A stretch of DNA of 64,000 bases from Streptomyces rubiginosohelvolus (GTDB lineage: Bacteria > Actinomycetota > Actinomycetes > Streptomycetales > Streptomycetaceae): the NCBI RefSeq assembly GCF_014649875.1, contig NZ_BMTW01000013.1:62001-126000 (forward strand), given 5' to 3'. Below, in pieces: positions 60,002 to 64,000 of this stretch. The notes below the pieces were generated by a model. It saw only the letters and a list, made by a program, of their open reading frames with translations, made no database searches and was not told the origin of the DNA. The translations under genes and the position numbers were made by a program. Every line of letters starts with the position of its first letter. The stretch's first letter is position 1.

Positions 60002-61387
60002 ATGAGCACCACGGAGCGTCCCAGGATCCTCGTTGTAGGCGGTGGGTACGTAGGCCTGTACGCAGCTCGTCGCATTCTGAAGAAGATGCGATACGGAGAG
60101 GCGACCGTCACGGTCGTCGACCCGCGGTCGTACATGACGTACCAGCCCTTCCTCCCCGAAGCTGCCGCCGGCAGCATCTCGCCTCGGCATGTCGTCGTCC
60201 CGCTGCGACGCGTGCTGCCCAAGGCTGAGGTTCTCACCGGTCGTGTCACGACCATCGACCAGGACCGCAAGGTCGCCACGGTCGCGCCGCTCGTCGGCGA
60301 GGCCTACGAGCTGCCCTTCGACTACCTGGTCATCGCGATGGGCGCGGTCTCCCGCACCTTCCCGATCCCCGGCCTCGCCGAGCAGGGCATCGGCATGAAG
60401 GGCGTCGAGGAGGCCATCGGCCTGCGCAACCACGTCCTGGAGCAGCTGGACAAGGCCGACTCCACGACCGACGAGGACGTCCGCCGCAAGGCGCTGACGT
60501 TCGTCTTCGTGGGCGGCGGCTTCGCCGGCGCGGAGACCATCGGCGAGGTCGAGGACATGGCCCGCGACGCGGCGAAGTACTACACCAGCGTGAAGCGCGA
60601 GGACATGCGCTTCATCCTCGTCGACGCCGCCGACAAGATCCTCCCCGAGGTCGGCCCGAAGCTGGGCGCCTACGGCAAGGAGCACCTGGAGAGCCGCGGT
60701 GTGGAGATCTACCTCTCCACCTCGATGGACTCCTGCGTCGACGGCCACGTGGTCCTGAAGAACGGCCTGGAGGTCGACTCCAGCACCATCGTGTGGACCG
60801 CCGGTGTGAAGCCGAACCCGGCGCTGGCCCGCTTCGGCCTGCCGCTCGGCCCCCGCGGCCACGTGGACACCTCGGAGAAGCTCCAGGTGCAGGGCACCGA
60901 CTACATCTGGGCCGCGGGCGACAACGCCCAGGTGCCGGACATGGTCGGCCGCCGCGCCGGCAACCCGAACGCCTGGTGCCCGCCCAACGCCCAGCACGCG
61001 CTGCGTCAGGCGAAGGTCCTCGGCGACAACGTGATCTCCGGTATGCGGGGCTTCCCGCAGAAGGAGTACAGCCACGCCAACAAGGGTGCGGTCGCCGGTC
61101 TCGGCCTGCACAAGGGCGTCGCGATGATCGTCATGGGCAAGGTGAAGATCAAGCTCAAGGGCCGTCTCGCCTGGTACATGCACCGCGGCTACCACGGCAT
61201 GGCCATGCCGACCTGGAACCGCAAGATCCGGATCTTCGCCGACTGGACGCTGGCGATGTTCCTCAAGCGCGAGGTCGTCTCGCTCGGCGCCATGGAGACG
61301 CCGCGCGAGGAGTTCTACGAGGCCGCCAAGCCGGCCCCGGCTCCGGCCGCCGCCAAGCCCGAGGGCGAGAAGGCCAAGGCCTCCTGA
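60002..61387 (+). CDS. ndh: Type II NADH dehydrogenase
   Basis: A 461-aa non-proton-pumping NADH:quinone oxidoreductase. FAD-binding PRILVVGGGYVGLYAARRIL at the N-terminus, VIAMGAVSRTFPIPGL, NADH-binding FVFVGGGFAGAETIGEVEDM, and the second FAD motif DYIWAAGDNAQVPDM. The C-terminal amphipathic/membrane-docking region is followed by an Ala/Pro/Lys tail. The ATG at 60002 is the only start that keeps the FAD motif at the N-terminus. Two Rex-like sites upstream suggest redox control. Confidence 0.96.
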   Translation: MSTTERPRILVVGGGYVGLYAARRILKKMRYGEATVTVVDPRSYMTYQPFLPEAAAGSISPRHVVVPLRRVLPKAEVLTGRVTTIDQDRKVATVAPLVGEAYELPFDYLVIAMGAVSRTFPIPGLAEQGIGMKGVEEAIGLRNHVLEQLDKADSTTDEDVRRKALTFVFVGGGFAGAETIGEVEDMARDAAKYYTSVKREDMRFILVDAADKILPEVGPKLGAYGKEHLESRGVEIYLSTSMDSCVDGHVVLKNGLEVDSSTIVWTAGVKPNPALARFGLPLGPRGHVDTSEKLQVQGTDYIWAAGDNAQVPDMVGRRAGNPNAWCPPNAQHALRQAKVLGDNVISGMRGFPQKEYSHANKGAVAGLGLHKGVAMIVMGKVKIKLKGRLAWYMHRGYHGMAMPTWNRKIRIFADWTLAMFLKREVVSLGAMETPREEFYEAAKPAPAPAAAKPEGEKAKAS

Positions 61388-61731
61388 CCCTCCGGTGACC
61401 CGCTCCGCGAGGAGCGCTCCGTACGACGCCCGAAGGGGCCGTCCGCCATCCGTGGTGCGGACGGCCCCTTCGGCGTACCCGGGCGCGGGTCAAGGCAGAG
61501 GCCCGGCGGGCGGCGGTGGCCCGGCCCCGCCGATGTGGGTGGGACGTACACACGCTTTGCCCTTTCGTTGCCCGGTAGCGGGATGACGGAGTGTGCGGGA
61601 AGAGTTGACGCAGGTGTACCTCGCGACGGCGCCCGGGGTGTCGTGGCGGGGTTACGAGCATGTCTGTTGCCTGTGCTTGTCGATCTTGTGCTTGCTGTGC
61701 TTGTCGGGGAAACACCACGGAGGTGTGCGCC
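61388..61731. other. 344-nt gap before the cyclopropane synthase gene
   Basis: Holds the ndh terminator and a direct repeat CTGTGCTTGTCG at 61671-61682 and 61695-61706 with a related copy between them. The frame is open through these repeats into the next gene but would give a Cys-rich low-complexity extension. No RNA gene seen. Confidence 0.55.
61431..61472 (+). terminator. Terminator after ndh
   Basis: CGAAGGGGCCGTCCGC (61431-61446) and GCGGACGGCCCCTTCG (61457-61472) form a perfect 16-bp stem with a 10-nt loop. Confidence 0.93.
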
Positions 61732-63057
61732 ATGGCAGACGCCGCGTCGCGGCTGACCGCTCTCGCCGAGGAGTTGCTCTCGGAACCCCTGCCGGTCCGG
61801 ATCCGGGCCTGGGACGGCAGTGAGTCGGGGCCGCCCGACGCCCCGGCCCTCGTGATCCGCCACCGCCGCGCCCTGCGCCGCCTCCTGTGGAAGCCCGGCG
61901 AACTGGGCCTGGCCCGCGCCTGGGTGGCCGGGGAGATCGACGTCGAGGGCGATCTGTACGAGGTCCTCGACCGGATCGCCGGGCTGCTGTGGGACCGGGG
62001 CGCCGACGCCAAGGACACCGTCCACCCGGTCCGCGACCCGAAGGTCCGCGCCTTCGCCCGCGGCCTCCTCGACCTCGCCGGCCCCTGGCCGCCGCCCGCC
62101 CCGCCCGCCGAGGAGGTGCGCCGCCGCACCGGCCCGCTGCACACCAGACGCCGGGACAAGGAGGCCATCAGCCACCACTACGACGTCGGCAACGACTTCT
62201 ACGCCCTGGTGCTCGGCCCCTCCATGGTCTACTCCTGCGCCTACTGGCAGGACGGCTCCACCCTGGAAGAGGCCCAGCGCGACAAGCTCGACCTGGTCTG
62301 CCGCAAGCTCGGCCTGAAGGAGGGCGACCGGCTCCTGGACGTCGGCTGCGGCTGGGGCTCGATGGCCATCCACGCCGCCCGCCACTACGGGGCCCGGGTC
62401 ACCGGCATCACCCTCTCCCGGGAACAGGCCGCCCACGCCCGCAAGCGCATCGCCGAGGAGGGCCTGACCGACCGGATCGAGATCCGCGTCCAGGACTACC
62501 GGGACGTCGGCGACGGCCCGTACGACGCGATCTCCTCGATCGGCATGGCCGAGCACGTCGGCTCGGTCCGCTACCGCGAGTACGCCGAGGACCTCTACGC
62601 CCTCCTCAAGCCCGGCGGCCGCCTCCTGAACCACCAGATCGCCCGCCGCCCCGAACGGGACGAGGAGGCGTACCACATCGACGCGTTCATCGACGCCTAC
62701 GTCTTCCCCGACGGCGAACTCGCCCCGGTCGGCCGCACCCTGGCCACCCTGGAGGAGGCCGGCTTCGAGGCCCGGGACGTCGAGGCGCTGCGCGAGCACT
62801 ACGCGCTGACCCTGCGCCAGTGGGTGGCCAACCTGGAGCGGCACTGGGAGCAGGCCGTACGCGCCACCTCTCCGGGCCGGGCCCGGGTCTGGCGGCTCTA
62901 CATGGCGGCCTCGGCGCTCTCCTTCGAGCGCAACAAGATCGGCGTCAACCAGATCCTCGCGGTGCGCCCGCTGGACGGCGGCGGCTCCCGGCTGCCGCTG
63001 CGCGCCCGCGCGTGGACGGAGGACGCGGACGACGCGGACACGGACATGGACGCCTGA
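61732..63057 (+). CDS. Cyclopropane-fatty-acyl-phospholipid synthase-family methyltransferase
   Basis: A 441-aa SAM-dependent enzyme that adds a methylene or methyl group to unsaturated phospholipid acyl chains. AISHHYDVGNDFYALVLGPSMVYSCAYW, SAM motif RLLDVGCGWGSMAIHAARHYGARVTGITLS, SIGMAEHVGSVRYREYAEDLYALLKPGGRL, and FIDAYVFPDGEL are the family blocks. The N-terminal 130 residues are the lipid-binding domain. The ATG at 61732 follows GGAGG. Product (cyclopropane or 10-methyl) cannot be told. Confidence 0.93.
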   Translation: MADAASRLTALAEELLSEPLPVRIRAWDGSESGPPDAPALVIRHRRALRRLLWKPGELGLARAWVAGEIDVEGDLYEVLDRIAGLLWDRGADAKDTVHPVRDPKVRAFARGLLDLAGPWPPPAPPAEEVRRRTGPLHTRRRDKEAISHHYDVGNDFYALVLGPSMVYSCAYWQDGSTLEEAQRDKLDLVCRKLGLKEGDRLLDVGCGWGSMAIHAARHYGARVTGITLSREQAAHARKRIAEEGLTDRIEIRVQDYRDVGDGPYDAISSIGMAEHVGSVRYREYAEDLYALLKPGGRLLNHQIARRPERDEEAYHIDAFIDAYVFPDGELAPVGRTLATLEEAGFEARDVEALREHYALTLRQWVANLERHWEQAVRATSPGRARVWRLYMAASALSFERNKIGVNQILAVRPLDGGGSRLPLRARAWTEDADDADTDMDA

Positions 63058-63085
63058 CCCGTACGCGTACGGGCACGGGCACGGG

Positions 63086-63129
63086 CGAGGGGCCGGTGCT
63101 CCGCTCCCCAGCGGTGCACCGGCCCCTCG
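63086..63129. terminator. Terminator between methyltransferase and ABC permease genes
   Basis: CGAGGGGCCGGTGC (63086-63099) and GCACCGGCCCCTCG (63116-63129) form a perfect 14-bp stem between convergent genes. Confidence 0.9.
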
Positions 63130-63162
63130 TCGTCCCCTGCGTCCCGGCCCCGGGACCTGTGG

Positions 63163-64000
63163 CTACTCCGTCTTGATCGCCGTCAGCATGTTGAGCTTCG
63201 CGGCGCTGCGGGCGGGCCACAGCGAGGCGAGGACGCCCACCAGGCCGGCCAGGAGGAGGAAGACGCCGAGCCGGTCCCACGGGATGACCAGGGCGTAGCC
63301 GGGGATGTCGGAGGACAGGGTCCGGCCGATCGCCCAGCCGAGGAAGACCCCGAGGCCGACCCCGATCACCGCGCCGAAGACCGAGATGACGACGGCCTCC
63401 AGACGGATCATCCGCTTGACGCGACCCCGGTCGAGGCCGATCGCGCGGAGCATGCCGATCTCCTGCTGCCGCTCGAACACCGACATCGCGAGGGTGTTGA
63501 CGACCCCGAGGACCGCGATCAGCAGGGCCATGGCGAGCAGCCCGTACATGATGTTCAGGGCGGTGTTGATGAAGCCGCCGAACATGTCACGGATGTCCTG
63601 CCGGTCCATGACGCTCATCGCCGGGTTGTCGCCGAGGGCGTCCACGATGGACTGCTCGTTGGCCTTGCTCGCGCCGCCGTCCGACTTGATCCAGATCTCG
63701 CGGATCTCCGGGCGGGTGGACGCGCTGTGCCGGTCGGCCAGCTCCTTCGGGAGGACGAAGGGCGAGAGGAACTCGTTCTCCTTGTACGTCGCCCCGATCG
63801 TCACCTCGCCCTTCTTCTCGTCCTCGAACGTCACCGGAAGGGTGTCGCCGGTCTTCCAGCCGTTCGACTTCGCGGTCTTGGAGCCGACCGCGACCTGGCC
63901 GTCCTTCAGCGAGGCCAGCGAACCGGACTCGGTCGTCAGCGAGAAGACCTTCTCCACGTCACCCGGGGTGACGCCGGAGGCCGAGTGGTACTCACCGTCG
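63163..64000 (-). CDS. ABC transporter permease (FtsX/MacB type), C-terminal part
   Basis: The frame is open to the right edge, so at least the first part of the protein lies outside. The visible 278 residues are the second extracytoplasmic domain and the last FtsX domain: NIMYGLLAMALLIAVLGVVNTLAMSVFERQQEIGMLRAIGLDRG, then further helices and AAKLNMLTAIKTE at the end. Closely resembles the C-terminal part of the permease at 30085-32670, so a paralogous system. A GTG at 63957 is internal. Confidence 0.93.
   Translation of the reverse strand, partial: DGEYHSASGVTPGDVEKVFSLTTESGSLASLKDGQVAVGSKTAKSNGWKTGDTLPVTFEDEKKGEVTIGATYKENEFLSPFVLPKELADRHSASTRPEIREIWIKSDGGASKANEQSIVDALGDNPAMSVMDRQDIRDMFGGFINTALNIMYGLLAMALLIAVLGVVNTLAMSVFERQQEIGMLRAIGLDRGRVKRMIRLEAVVISVFGAVIGVGLGVFLGWAIGRTLSSDIPGYALVIPWDRLGVFLLLAGLVGVLASLWPARSAAKLNMLTAIKTE

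Noticed and set aside
61660..61731. Cys-rich N-terminal extension (MSVACACRSCACCAC) of the cyclopropane synthase-like protein
   Set aside because: Arises from direct repeats of TGTGCTTGT; the ATG at 61732 has a proper GGAGG and matches family starts.

Overview
The window is very GC-rich with strong codon bias, densely packed, mostly ordinary actinobacterial chromosome. The genes point to a Streptomyces or very close relative: a conservon (cvnA-D plus cytochrome P450), an XRE/DUF397/anti-sigma-type ATPase trio, two tandem Rpf cell-wall hydrolases with a ydaO-type c-di-AMP riboswitch, Rex-type operators before ndh, DivIC, and many GTGA/ATGA translational couplings. From memory, the order ppc - pth - rplY - prs - glmU ... 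mfd ... mazG - rpf - eno - divIC - ppx - ndh - cfa matches a conserved block in the core of Streptomyces chromosomes. I see no rRNA, CRISPR array, insertion sequence or prophage.

Layout. 1-6770 holds the 3' part of ppc, a small membrane protein, and the leftward housekeeping set pth, rplY, prs, glmU. 6839-9315 has tRNA-Gln(TTG), a HTH protein with a LAGLIDADG-like motif whose stop codon directly abuts the tRNA, and an orphan NarL-type sensor kinase. 9391-14493 is a toxin/immunity-like island: four copies of a dispersed Streptomyces repeat, a YwqJ-type deaminase with a SUKH-3 partner, then divergently a SUKH-1 protein coupled to an 855-aa protein that carries an immunity-like N-terminus, a collagen-like linker, a deaminase-like domain and a SUKH-4-like C-terminus. 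14629-18202 has a DivIVA-like coiled-coil protein, an aldo/keto reductase and a MocR regulator. 18340-24391 has one P450 converging on a complete conservon that ends in a P450 lacking the ExxR arginine. 24906-28962 has XRE/DUF397, an anti-sigma-like ATPase, an ArsR-VOC operon with a perfect palindromic operator, and an MFS exporter. 29300-37345 has a MacB-like ABC transporter, a LuxR regulator and mfd.

37505-47794 is an accessory-looking stretch of small enzymes and lipoproteins. It includes a lincosamide nucleotidyltransferase-like gene whose leader looks like a translational attenuator: a four-codon, apparently leaderless upstream ORF whose end can pair with the ribosome binding site of the resistance-like gene. 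A methylase-like fusion protein with an altered catalytic motif closes this stretch. 47952-64000 returns to core genes: membrane protein, Ser/Thr kinase, SurA-like lipoprotein, MazG, P450, two Rpf genes, eno, divIC, a DUF501 gene, ppx, ndh, a cyclopropane synthase-type methyltransferase, and the truncated end of an ABC permease.

The most interesting signals, in my view, are the attenuator-like leader at 39056-39174, the deaminase/SUKH island at 9598-14410, and the HTH/LAGLIDADG-like gene fused end-to-end with tRNA-Gln. All functions are inferred from reading motifs; no database search was run.
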